Made by a program: the position numbers and the translations under genes
Shown here: positions 1-7,564 of the stretch, piece by piece
Position numbering within the stretch: position 1 is the first letter of the stretch
Layout of the letters: each line of letters begins with the position of its first letter
Assembly (NCBI RefSeq): GCF_012273655.1
Contig: NZ_JAAWWP010000008.1
Location: forward strand, 186,001 to 250,000
DNA: 64,000 nucleotides
From: Streptomyces physcomitrii
GTDB taxonomy: Bacteria > Actinomycetota > Actinomycetes > Streptomycetales > Streptomycetaceae
Reading direction: 5' to 3'
The notes under the pieces: generated by a model
The model's database searches: none
What the model was told of the DNA's origin: nothing
What the model saw: the letters and a program-made list of their open reading frames with translations, nothing else

Positions 1-321
1 CACCACGGCGAGGCTGCCGAGGGCGGCCACCGCGTATCCGGCGGTGAGCCCCGGTCTGCGGCCCCGGCGCTGGCTGAGGCGCCCGATGCCCAGCGCGCCG
101 AGGGCGGCGCCGCCGGTGAAGAGCGCGGCGGGCACCCCGGCGAGCCGGGCCGAGCCCAGCATCCCGTCGGCGAGCAGGGCGCCCACGGTGATCCCCGCGG
201 CCACGCCCGCGCCGCTGAGCAGTTGGGCCACCGCGAGGACGAGCAGGATCCGGCGCTGCTCCGGCGGCTCGGCGGGGGCTGCCGCGGGCCCTGGCCGCCG
301 ACCGGTGCCGGTCTCCGTCAT
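1..321 (-). CDS. MFS transporter, N-terminal part (cut by window edge)
   Basis: Only the first 107 codons are in the window; the gene runs off the left edge. After a short polar N-terminus (METs at 319-321, Pro/Ala-rich to about residue 20) there are two hydrophobic segments, then a basic loop containing GIGRLSQRRGRRPG. That loop is the classic inter-helix 2/3 motif of major facilitator transporters. The ATG overlaps the TGA of the preceding gene (ATGA), so it is translationally coupled to the RiPP-like operon. I infer that it exports the operon's product, but the substrate is unknown. It could equally be an immunity or resistance pump. Confidence 0.75.
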   Translation of the reverse strand, partial: MTETGTGRRPGPAAAPAEPPEQRRILLVLAVAQLLSGAGVAAGITVGALLADGMLGSARLAGVPAALFTGGAALGALGIGRLSQRRGRRPGLTAGYAVAALGSLAVV

Positions 322-959
322 GCCGCGGTGCCCGCCCGGCCCCCGGTGCTCAACTCCCCTTGCCGCGCCTCCTGTTCGCCGGCCGCTTCGAGTGCGGCGA
401 TCTCCGCGAGGGAGAGTCCGAGGTTGCGGTGGAGGAAGCGGACGATGGTCCAGTGCGGCAGCGCGCCCTCGTCGTAGGGGCCGAACTCCGCGCGGTACAG
501 GGGGATCCAGCGCAGCGCCTCCTCGGCCAGCTGCTCCCGGCCGGGCCGCTCCTGGTAGTCCTCGTAGCCGATGCTGCGGTGCTCGATGAAGAAGCCGCCG
601 GGCAGGCGCTGTTCGCACAGGGCGCGGTACTCGCGGGTCTGCAGGATCAGGTAGTGCCAGATCTCGTCGATCTCCTGCTCCACCGGGAGGAAGAGCCCGG
701 CGAGCCGCTCGCGGTACCGGGAGACCAGGAAGAGGTAGCGCAGGCACTCGGTGACCTGGCGTTCCACGTACGGGCGGGGGTGCTCGGTGGTGGCGGTGAA
801 GTGGCGCACCACCTCCTCGTGCAGCTCCGGGCCGAGGAGCCCGCGCAGGGCCTCGGCGCTCGTCCCCGCCGCCCGGGGCCCGGTCGGCGGTCCTGCCGGA
901 CCCGCGGTGCCCGGTGTGGGGGATGTGCCCGGTGTGGGGGATGTGCTCGGTGCGCTCAT
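318..959 (-). CDS. Glycine-rich-domain-like protein of the RiPP-like operon
   Basis: 213 residues, soluble. The first 40 residues are Pro/Thr/Gly-rich and hold a duplicated SPTPGT, encoded by an 18-bp direct repeat. The folded part (about 40-200) carries the block QEIDEIWHYLILQTREY, followed by a cysteine and a conserved-looking FFIEHRS. This arrangement resembles the core of glycine-rich domain-containing proteins (GRDP/DUF1399-like), which I recognise only at family level. Start ATG at 959 has GGAGA 5 nt upstream. It lies 12 nt after the adenylate-forming enzyme and overlaps the transporter start. Function is unknown; from position it is a candidate maturation partner or scaffold for the precursor peptide. 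Confidence 0.75.
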   Translation of the reverse strand: MSAPSTSPTPGTSPTPGTAGPAGPPTGPRAAGTSAEALRGLLGPELHEEVVRHFTATTEHPRPYVERQVTECLRYLFLVSRYRERLAGLFLPVEQEIDEIWHYLILQTREYRALCEQRLPGGFFIEHRSIGYEDYQERPGREQLAEEALRWIPLYRAEFGPYDEGALPHWTIVRFLHRNLGLSLAEIAALEAAGEQEARQGELSTGGRAGTAA

Positions 960-971
960 GGTTCTCCGTCG

Positions 972-2210
972 TCAGCTGTGCGCGGCGAGCCAGGCGTACT
1001 TGCCGGACCTGCCGATCGGGATGTGGTCGCGGTGCGCCGCGCGACAGGGGCGTCCGGTCAGGCTTCCGGCCGCCTCGGCGAGTACGCGCTCCGCGGCGCC
1101 GTCCAGGGGCTCGCCGGTGAAGGTCGTATACGCCAGTTCCGCCCTCTCGCCCTCGTACAACCGGAGTTGGTGCTGGAAGACGCCGGGTGCCGCGGCGGCG
1201 ACCGCCTCGTCCAGGTCGCCCTGGGAGAGGGGGCCGTGCGGGGTGGGCAGCAGTTCCTTCTCCCGGCCGGTGAAGCGGGAGATCCGGGCCGGGTCCGGGC
1301 CCCCGTCGAGGGTGCGGACGACGTCCCCGGAGCGGTAGCGGATCAACGGCATGTACGGGTTGCGCAGGCTGGTCACGATGAGCGAGTACAGGCCGCTGTC
1401 CGGCACGGTCTCCAGGAGTTCGACGCTCATCCGGTCCAGGTACGGGTGGTAGGCGCCCTCGGCGTCGCTGTAGTAGAGGTAGCCGAGTTCGGTGCTGCCG
1501 AAGAGGTCGACGATCGGGCAGTCGAAGCGGGCGCGCAGAAAGCGGCGGACGGTGGCGGGCGTGTACTCGTAGGCGTGGATGATGCTCGCGGGGCGCGGGA
1601 AGTCCGCCCACAGGCCCCAGTCGGCAGCCTTGCGGACCAGGTGCGCGAGGTGGCTGGTCGAGCAGTCCAGGTGGTAGCGGCCGCTCGGGTGGGACGCCTG
1701 GACGGAGCGGATCTCCTCGATCATGCGGCCGACCTCCGCGCGGTCCCAGAGCGCCGGATCGAGGCTGAGGTTGAGGTAGACGGTGCGGGCGTCCAGGCGC
1801 CGGTCGTCCAGGGCGGGGGTGGCCGCCGGTTCGCCGCCGCGCTTTCTCGCGTTCACCCGCGCCACGTGCTCGGTGGCCATCACGGTGGTCAGGGAAACCC
1901 GCGGGCAGCCCGCTTCCCAGGTTTCCGCGATGTCCGGGTGCTCGCTCCACAGGCGGTAGTAGGAGTGGAGCAGGAAGTAGGGCGGGCGAATTATCTGCAT
2001 GCGGGCGTGATTCGTTCCCGTGGAGAGGACGAATTCGGCATCGCCGGAGTCCAGGGCGGCCGCGAGTGCCGGTGTCATCCAGTTCTCCGGGAAACCCTCG
2101 GCTATCACGGGTTTCTCCAGAACGGGAAAGTAGCCCTGGGCAAGGGAAGGTTGATAGAGGGGGATGCCCCGGATCTCTTCGATTTCCTCGGGCGTCGGCT
2201 GGCGGCTCAT
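972..2210 (-). CDS. Adenylate-forming enzyme, PaaK/LuxE-like ligase
   Basis: 412 residues from ATG 2210 (ribosome site GAGGT 4 nt upstream). An open frame continues further upstream, but without a better start. It has the signature elements of ANL/PaaK-type carboxylate-activating enzymes. These are an STGTNH phosphate-binding loop near residue 90, DLFGSTELGYLYYSD in the adenylate-binding region, RYRSGDVV, the hinge-like FTGREKELLPTP and a C-terminal IPIGRSGKYAWLA carrying the catalytic lysine. All catalytic landmarks are present, so it should form an acyl-adenylate. It is somewhat shorter than phenylacetate-CoA ligases (about 430-440). It follows the precursor gene after a hairpin. I infer it activates a carboxylate on the peptide or a small acid to be attached to it; the substrate is not deducible. 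Confidence 0.85.
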   Translation of the reverse strand: MSRQPTPEEIEEIRGIPLYQPSLAQGYFPVLEKPVIAEGFPENWMTPALAAALDSGDAEFVLSTGTNHARMQIIRPPYFLLHSYYRLWSEHPDIAETWEAGCPRVSLTTVMATEHVARVNARKRGGEPAATPALDDRRLDARTVYLNLSLDPALWDRAEVGRMIEEIRSVQASHPSGRYHLDCSTSHLAHLVRKAADWGLWADFPRPASIIHAYEYTPATVRRFLRARFDCPIVDLFGSTELGYLYYSDAEGAYHPYLDRMSVELLETVPDSGLYSLIVTSLRNPYMPLIRYRSGDVVRTLDGGPDPARISRFTGREKELLPTPHGPLSQGDLDEAVAAAAPGVFQHQLRLYEGERAELAYTTFTGEPLDGAAERVLAEAAGSLTGRPCRAAHRDHIPIGRSGKYAWLAAHS

Positions 2211-2287
2211 GCCTACCTCGGGTCCACGGCGGGGCGCCGCACGGGGCGCGCTCCGGATCGGTTCACATATGCGCAGGTGGGCACGGT

Positions 2288-2330
2288 CCGGTGGCCGCCG
2301 AAGACCCGCGGGCACCCGGGCGGCCACCGG
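2288..2330 (-). terminator. Hairpin between precursor gene and ligase gene (attenuator)
   Basis: A perfect 12-bp stem (2288-2299 pairing with 2319-2330) with a 19-nt loop, starting 9 nt after the precursor stop codon and 77 nt before the ligase start. There is no T-run. RiPP operons often have a partial terminator here, so that far more precursor than enzyme mRNA is made. That role is inferred. Confidence 0.6.
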
Positions 2331-2339
2331 TCCGGTGAT

Positions 2340-2495
2340 TCAGGAGACGCAGCCGGACTTGGCCGGGGTCGCGCTGATGCAGCCCGACTTGGCGACGCTG
2401 ATACAGCCGTCCTTGCCCGCGGCGCTCGCGGAATTGACCGCGACCCACTCGCGCCAGGTGCCGTCCTGCGCCATGCGCTTGATGAGCTTCTCCAT
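2340..2495 (-). CDS. Candidate RiPP precursor peptide with three KxGCxS repeats
   Basis: 51 codons from ATG 2495, preceded at ideal distance by GGGAGG. Residues 1-26 are leader-like: charged/amphipathic (MEKLIKRMAQDGTWREW), then small residues (NSASAAG). The C-terminus holds three hexapeptides of pattern K-[D/S]-G-C-[I/V]-S at 28-33, 36-41 and 46-51, the last ending the protein. Cysteines are 31, 39 and 49. Linkers are VA and ATPA. There is no secretion signal and no membrane segment. The gene is first in a minus-strand operon with an adenylate-forming enzyme, a GRDP-like protein and an exporter, and is separated from them by a hairpin. A short repeat-ended peptide in this setting is best read as a precursor. 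I do not recognise the class; no LanM/LanB, YcaO, radical SAM or lasso-cyclase gene is visible here, though the operon runs off the left edge. Confidence 0.75.
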   Translation of the reverse strand: MEKLIKRMAQDGTWREWVAVNSASAAGKDGCISVAKSGCISATPAKSGCVS

Positions 2496-2554
2496 GAGAC
2501 CTCCCGAGAGACGGATGAACGGAAAAGAGAAACCTGCTCGGTTCCGCCAGGCAA

Positions 2555-2583
2555 ACGTAAAGGGATCCCCAAGTGATCGTCAA
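2555..2583 (-). promoter_or_regulatory. Likely promoter of the RiPP-like operon
   Basis: On the minus strand TTGACG (2578-2583) and TTACGT (2555-2560) are separated by 17 nt, a HrdB/sigma70-like arrangement 60 nt upstream of the precursor ATG. The -35 is good, the -10 weak. The rest of the gap up to 2891 shows no gene. Confidence 0.45.
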
Positions 2584-2790
2584 GGGCGGCCTTTTGGGTG
2601 TGACGCAAAACAGCGGTTGGCGCGAAACACCGGGAGACGGTTCGGCAAGCGGCACGCAACACCCCGGTAATACGCGGATGTCCGGCAGGAAACCCCGCCC
2701 GGGTATCCGCGGGCGGACGGCGGGGATCCGCTTGCCGGGTGGCGCGGGACACGTGGGGAACAGCTGTGGCGGGCGCCGGGAGCATGGTAG

Positions 2791-2807
2791 GAACTAGAAA
2801 ATAGTTC
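2791..2807. promoter_or_regulatory. Inverted repeat upstream of the protease
   Basis: GAACTA-gaaaa-TAGTTC, perfect 6-bp arms in an AT-rich island in an otherwise GC-rich gap, 85 bp before the protease start. It may be an operator or part of the protease promoter. Nothing else in 2584-2891 is interpretable. Confidence 0.3.
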
Positions 2808-2891
2808 TAATCGAATCCGTGGTCGGCGCACCGCGTCCGGGCGGCAGGACACCGCCGACGCCCCGCGCCGCCGCCTACCGGAAGTGGTCGT

Positions 2892-3667
2892 ATGCGACGC
2901 GTGTTACGTGCTCTTGGCCTCGCCGTGCTGCTGGCGGGCACCCCGCTGCTCACCGCCCCCGCCGCCTCCGCCGCGGACGGGGCGCCGAAGGCGGGACCGA
3001 TTGAAGTCGGCGGCGGCACCGGGCTCATCTTCCGGATGGCGCCGAGCCCCGAGGCGCCCACCAGCCTCTACACCTGCACCATGACCGCGGTCGGCCGGGA
3101 CGCCGCGGGCAACCTGGTCGGGCTGACCGACGCGCACTGCTTCATCGACGCCGAGGGCGGGAAGCTGGTCGGCGAGAAGGTCTGGGTGGACCGCTCGCCC
3201 GCCGGGACGGCCGCCGCCCCGGCCCCGGTCGAGGACAGCCGCCCCGACCTGGACACCGGCGCCATCGGCACCGTGACCTATGTCAGCACCCCCGACAACC
3301 TGCTCAACTCGGCCCCAAGGGCCTGGACTACGCGGTGATCAAGCTGGACGAGTCCCGGGTGCGGCCGACCGCCACCGTGGGCGGGGTCACCGTCAGGAAG
3401 ATCGGCGCACCGCCCGCCAACGGCACCCGGATGTGCAAGCAGGGCCACCGCACCGGCCTGACCTGCGGGGTGAAGCTCGGCACCAACGGGATCTGGTTCA
3501 CCCACCTGGTGTGGACGAACAGCGGTGACTCCGGCGCCCCCGTGGTGGACGGCGAGACCCTGGCGGGCAACGCCTGGGGCGTGCAGCACAGTTCGCCGAT
3601 CCTGAGCATCATCGCGGAGATGAACGCCGAGGGCGGGGTCGGCGCGGGCTTCCACCTCGCGAGCTGA
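2892..3667 (+). pseudogene. Secreted trypsin-like (S1) serine protease, frameshifted
   Basis: Starts with a Sec signal peptide (MRRVLRALGLAVLLAG then AASA, cleavage near residue 28). The first part has the histidine motif LTDAHCF. The frame breaks near 3308-3318: before it the protein reads DNLLNS, after it the next frame reads GPKGLDYAVIKLD with the catalytic aspartate, then NSGDSGAPVVDG with the nucleophile serine. Restoring one G in the G/C run (AACTCGGCCCC) would join the two halves into about 258 residues, the usual size for S1 proteases of Streptomyces. So the triad H/D/S is intact but split by a single-base deletion. This is either a real pseudogene or a sequencing error in a GC homopolymer. 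Role when intact: extracellular proteolysis. Confidence 0.8.
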
Positions 3668-3699
3668 ACCCCCGCGCACCGCAAGGCCCCGGACCCCGT

Positions 3700-3714
3700 G
3701 TCCGGTCACCGGAC
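3700..3714 (+). terminator. Possible hairpin after the protease gene
   Basis: GTCCGGT-c-ACCGGAC, a perfect 7-bp stem 33 nt after the protease stop. Related GTCCGG/CCGGAC copies follow to about 3750. No T-run is present. Weak terminator candidate. Confidence 0.35.
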
Positions 3715-3867
3715 GGCGCCCCCGTCCGCTGTCCGGACGCCGGACCGGGACTTGTGGCCGCCCTCCGCCCGGGGAAAACTCACCGGACCGGGGCACCGCC
3801 CGGCGGCGATCGGGCCCGGCCGCACCGGGACCATGGGAAACACCGTGACCGTACGAGGGGAGCGAGC

Positions 3868-4878
3868 ATGTTGCGGATCTACTTCACCTCCGAGGACCTG
3901 GCGCGGGTCCGGGTGGCCCCCGGGCCCGACTTCCTGTGGGAGATCAGCAACAGCGTGCAGACCCTGCAACGGCGGGACGGCACCCGGGTGTTCGGCCAGT
4001 GGCGGCAGTGGGCCCGGCCGCGGCTCTCGGACAGCGGACGGCTGCTGTCCTCGCTGCTGCCGCCGCACGGCTACTCCCCCGACTTCCTCACCCCCACCAC
4101 CGGCGACCGCGGCAGCCTCCAGGCGGCCGTCGACACCCTGATGAGCGCGCCCCGCCGAAGACTCCGTGCCGACCTGGCGCAGCTGGCCGCATCCCGGCAC
4201 CTGCCCAACTGGGCGAGCCCGCTGGCCGTGGGCGACACCGCGAGCCTGCGGCGGCTCGGCCGGGCGGTGCACACGTACCACCTGGAGGCGCTCGCCCCGT
4301 TCTGGCAGCACATCCACGCCCATATCGACGCCGACCGCACCCTGCGGCTGCACAGCCTGCGCGACGGCGGCACCGAGGGGCTGCTCTCCGGGCTCGGCCC
4401 GCAGTTCCGCTGGCGCCCGCCGGTGCTGGAGGTCGCCTACCCGATCGACCACCAACTGCGTTTGCGCGGGCGGGGGTTGACCCTTCAGCCCTCGTTCTTC
4501 TGCTGGCCCACGCCGATCACGCTGGCCGACGCGGAGCTGCCGCCGGTCCTCGTCTACCCCATCCACCACGCCCCGGACTGGGCCAGGCCCGCACGCGGCG
4601 GCGGCCGGGCCCCGGACGGCACGGGCCCGCTCGGGCCGCTGCTCGGCCACACCCGGGCGGCCCTGCTGCGCGAGGCCCGGGACGGCTGCACCACGGTGCA
4701 GGCCGCCCGGCTGCTCGAAGTGACCCACCCCGCGGTCAGCCAGCACATCAAGGTGCTGCGCGCCGCGGGCCTGGTCACCACGGTGCGCAACGGCGGGCGC
4801 TCCTTCCACGTGGCGACCGCCCAGGGCCGCGCCCTGCTCGACACCGCGGACGCGGCGGAGGGCATCGGCCTCAGGTGA
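3868..4878 (+). CDS. ArsR-type winged-helix transcriptional regulator
   Basis: 336 residues from ATG 3868, with GAGGGG 8 nt upstream. The long N-terminal part (1-240) has no motif I can name. The C-terminal 80 residues form a winged helix-turn-helix: RAALLREARDGCTTVQAA, then HPAVSQHIKVLRAAGLV (recognition helix) and a wing with TVRNGGRSFHV. That is typical of ArsR-family proteins of the larger Streptomyces type (DUF5937-like N-terminus plus ArsR C-terminus). No cysteine metal-binding pair is evident, so it is probably not a classical metal sensor. It is monocistronic, between the broken protease and the C39-type peptidase. Its target is unknown. Confidence 0.8.
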   Translation: MLRIYFTSEDLARVRVAPGPDFLWEISNSVQTLQRRDGTRVFGQWRQWARPRLSDSGRLLSSLLPPHGYSPDFLTPTTGDRGSLQAAVDTLMSAPRRRLRADLAQLAASRHLPNWASPLAVGDTASLRRLGRAVHTYHLEALAPFWQHIHAHIDADRTLRLHSLRDGGTEGLLSGLGPQFRWRPPVLEVAYPIDHQLRLRGRGLTLQPSFFCWPTPITLADAELPPVLVYPIHHAPDWARPARGGGRAPDGTGPLGPLLGHTRAALLREARDGCTTVQAARLLEVTHPAVSQHIKVLRAAGLVTTVRNGGRSFHVATAQGRALLDTADAAEGIGLR

Positions 4879-5130
4879 ACGGGTGTCCGGGGACCGACCT
4901 CGACCGACGTACCGACCCGCCCGGTCGGCCGCCGGGCAAAGGGAGTCGACCGGCCGAAAGCAGCCGTTCCCGACCGGCCACCGGTAAGTCTGGGCTTTCG
5001 CCTCTTGCGTGCGCCACCGGCCGGGAATCACCCTTGCCCTGCTCCACGGAGCATCCCGGAGACCGCGTGCTCCCCACCCAGGCAGGTGGTTTCTTCCCCG
5101 CAAGGCCCATATCCCCCCTCAGGAGCCTTC

Positions 5131-5853
5131 ATGCGCAGAAGACTTGTGTCCACCGCGATCGCCGTCGCCGCCGTCGCCGCCGTCGGGGCCCTCGCCTCGC
5201 CCGTCGCGGCCCAGGCCTCCCCCACACCCCAGCCCGCGAGCGTCTCGGTCCTGAGCAAGGGCTCCGAGGCCGGCACCGCGGTGGTCAGCGGGCAGAACGA
5301 GCCCGGCACCCGACTCCACATCGACGGCGTGCGCACCGCCGGCGCGCACACCATCGACGTCGACTACCAGGTCCAGGAGACCGGCTGGTGGTGCGGCCCG
5401 GCCGCCACCCGGATCGCCCTCTCCGCGCGCATCGCCCCGCCGAGCCAGGGCGATCTGGCCGCGCAGCTGGGCACCACCGAGAACGGCACCGACCACATCA
5501 GCCAGGTCACCGGCGTCCTCAACGCCAACCTCGGCACCGGCTGGTACGAGACCAAGGAGATGCCGAACGATCCGCCCAGCCAGGCCCAGAAGGACCTGCT
5601 GTGGAGCGACATCGTCACGGACGTCGACAACAACTACCCGATCGTCGCCAACATCGTGGCGCCGCCCGGCAACCAGCCGCCCGGGTACCCCTCGGACCAG
5701 ACGATCTACCACTACTTCACGGTCATCGGCTACGACGACGCCAACCGCACCGTCCTCATCGCCGACCCCGCCTCCTTCGGCGGCAACCAGATCTACTGGC
5801 TCTCCTTCGACCAGCTGGCCAGCCTGATCCCCCCGAAGGGCTACGCCGCCTGA
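5131..5853 (+). CDS. Secreted C39-family (papain-like) peptidase
   Basis: 240 residues from ATG 5131, behind AGGAG. The N-terminus is a Sec signal (MRRRLVSTAIAVAAVAAVGA, cleavage near AQA at 28). A papain-like core begins at about residue 75: QETGWWCGPAA with the candidate nucleophile C88, then YHYFTVIGYDD with H194 and ADPAS with D212, giving a Cys-His-Asp triad. This matches Peptidase_C39_2 secreted proteins rather than the C39 domain of peptide exporters (no ABC or membrane domains). Role: extracellular cysteine peptidase or a related amide hydrolase; substrate unknown. The 240-bp gap after it only holds CGTACG and CACCGCG repeats. Confidence 0.85.
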   Translation: MRRRLVSTAIAVAAVAAVGALASPVAAQASPTPQPASVSVLSKGSEAGTAVVSGQNEPGTRLHIDGVRTAGAHTIDVDYQVQETGWWCGPAATRIALSARIAPPSQGDLAAQLGTTENGTDHISQVTGVLNANLGTGWYETKEMPNDPPSQAQKDLLWSDIVTDVDNNYPIVANIVAPPGNQPPGYPSDQTIYHYFTVIGYDDANRTVLIADPASFGGNQIYWLSFDQLASLIPPKGYAA

Positions 5854-6094
5854 CGGCTCCCCCCGCTCCCTCCGGTGCCCGGCGGACGCGCGCCCGTTCC
5901 GCGCCCGCCGGGCACCGGTGCGTCGAGCCACGCTCGGTACGCGGCACGATCCGTGCGCACCACGCTCCGTACGCACCGCGCACCGCGCACCGCGCTTCTT
6001 ACGACGACGCTCCGTACGACCGGGCTCCGGTACGTACGCGATGCCTGCCACCGGCTGCTGACGGCACGTCAATCAGCAGTTGGGCGCAGGGAGT

Positions 6095-7378
6095 TCAGTC
6101 CCGAACCGCCTCATCCGCGGCGCGTACCACGGCGTCCACCAGGCGGTGGTTCTCCGGGGCGGCGCCGGGGCCCGCGGACGAGAAGCGGCGGCGGGTGTAC
6201 CCGTAGGCGAGTCCGGTGCCGGGGTCGGCGAAGCCGTCCGCGCCGACCGCGCCCGCGTGGCCGAAGGCGTCCTTGCCGAGTGCGGGGTAGCGACTGCCCT
6301 TGGCCTCGAAGCCGAGCAGGAAGCTGTCCGCCATCCCGGTCACCGCGTCGGTGCCGGTCCAGGGGGTCCGGGTGAACTCCTCCCGGGTCGCCCTGTCGAG
6401 CAGCGGCGGACGCTCCCCGTCGCCGCCGAGCGCCGCCGCGTAGAGCCCGGCGAGCCCGCGGGCGTTGCCCACGGCACCGGTGGAGGCGGGACCGAGGGCG
6501 CGCACCCGGCGGGAGTTGGCGAAGGAGAGCAGCTCGCGCGGGCTCCAGCCGCCGCCGTGCAGATTGAAGGCGACGGCGGTCAGGGCGGGCGGGCCGGAGG
6601 CGGGCCCGCGAGCGCCGGGTCCGGCGGGGCCGCCGGGCGCGGAAGGACCGCCGGGTGCGGAGGGACCGCCAGGCCCGGAGCGACCGCCGGGTGCGGAGGG
6701 ACCGCCGGGTGCGGAGGGACCGCGGGTGCCGCCCGGTCCGTCCGTCGTCTCCGCCGCCTCCGCCGGGAGGAAGCGCGGTTCCTCCGTCTCCGGCAGGCCG
6801 AGGTGGAAGTCCAGTCCGTACGGGCGGCGCACCCGCTCGTCGTACAGCTCCTGGAGGCTCCGCCCGGTGGCCCGGCGGATGACCTCGCCGGTCAACGCGC
6901 CGATGACCAGGGCGTGGTAGCCGTATCGGGTGCCGGGCTCCCAGTAGGGCTTCTGGCCCGCGAGGCGGGCGGCGAGCACCCGGTCGTCGGCGAGTTCGGC
7001 CGAGCTGAGCCCGCCCTCGGCGCCGATCACCCCGGACCGGTGGGCGAGCAGTTCGCGCAGCGTCAGCCGGTCCTTGCCCTCGGCCCCGAACTCGGGCCAG
7101 TACGAGGCGACCGTACGGTCCAGTTCCAGGGTGCCGTCCGCGACGAGCAGCGCGGCCACCAGATGGGCGGCGCCCTTGGCGGCGGAGAACAGGGCGAACA
7201 GCGAGTCCCCGCGCACCCCTTCGCCGCTCCACAGGTCGACCACCGCGCGGCCGTGCCACCGGACGTGCAACTGGCGCCCGGCACCGCCCTCTTCGGCGGC
7301 CACCGCCGCGAACTCCGCGCGTACCGCCTCGAATCCGGCCGCCACCGTGCCGTGGACCCTGCCCGCGTTCCCGCCCAT
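6095..7378 (-). CDS. Serine beta-lactamase-like hydrolase (class C/EstB type)
   Basis: 427 residues from ATG 7378; an in-frame ATG at 7489 would add 37 Arg/Pro-rich residues, less likely. The SxxK motif is S65-A-A-K68, followed by RLTLRELLAHRSG, a family hallmark. Then comes a YGYH motif in the Y-x-N/H position and, near the C-terminus, FGHAGAVG (HxG box). There is no signal peptide, so it is probably cytoplasmic and more likely an esterase or D-amino-acid peptidase than an antibiotic-degrading enzyme. Odd feature: a GPSAPG hexapeptide repeated five times in the middle of the protein (18-bp tandem repeat at 6631-6720), between the YGYH motif and the C-terminal half. It stands alone; the next gene starts beyond 7565. 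Confidence 0.85.
   Translation of the reverse strand: MGGNAGRVHGTVAAGFEAVRAEFAAVAAEEGGAGRQLHVRWHGRAVVDLWSGEGVRGDSLFALFSAAKGAAHLVAALLVADGTLELDRTVASYWPEFGAEGKDRLTLRELLAHRSGVIGAEGGLSSAELADDRVLAARLAGQKPYWEPGTRYGYHALVIGALTGEVIRRATGRSLQELYDERVRRPYGLDFHLGLPETEEPRFLPAEAAETTDGPGGTRGPSAPGGPSAPGGRSGPGGPSAPGGPSAPGGPAGPGARGPASGPPALTAVAFNLHGGGWSPRELLSFANSRRVRALGPASTGAVGNARGLAGLYAAALGGDGERPPLLDRATREEFTRTPWTGTDAVTGMADSFLLGFEAKGSRYPALGKDAFGHAGAVGADGFADPGTGLAYGYTRRRFSSAGPGAAPENHRLVDAVVRAADEAVRD
6631..6720. repeat. Five tandem 18-bp repeats inside the hydrolase gene
   Basis: Unit CGCCGGGTGCGGAGGGAC on the plus strand, copies at 6631, 6649, 6667, 6685 and 6703. Copies 2, 4 and 5 are identical. It encodes a collagen-like Gly-Pro-Ser-Ala-Pro-Gly linker. 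Copy number is expected to vary between strains. Confidence 0.9.
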
Positions 7379-7564
7379 CCGCGCCCCCGTGGTCTTGTCG
7401 CGGCCGGGGCCCGCCGGAGCCGGACGGCGTCCCGGCGAAGTCCTCGTGCCACGGCCCGGGTCCGTCGTCCGGCCCGAAGTCGGCGTCATCGTACGGACAT
7501 CGGGCGGCGCGGGGCAGGGCGGGAATCCGGAGTTGCACAGCGGCCTACCGCCCAGCAGGGCTGT

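Noticed and set aside
2340..2495. Precursor as lanthipeptide, thiopeptide or lasso peptide
   Set aside because: It has Ser and Cys, but no LanB/LanM/LanKC, YcaO, radical SAM or lasso-cyclase gene is visible in the window; class left open.
360..2576. Very long plus-strand open frame opposite the RiPP-like operon
   Set aside because: No protein-like composition (Val/Gly/Arg mirror of the real genes), no ribosome site; it is the antisense shadow of the ligase and GRDP-like genes. Similar long shadows occur opposite most genes.
7378..7489. Upstream ATG for the beta-lactamase-like hydrolase
   Set aside because: Adds 37 Arg/Pro/Gly residues without homology character; ATG 7378 fits the family's N-terminus better.
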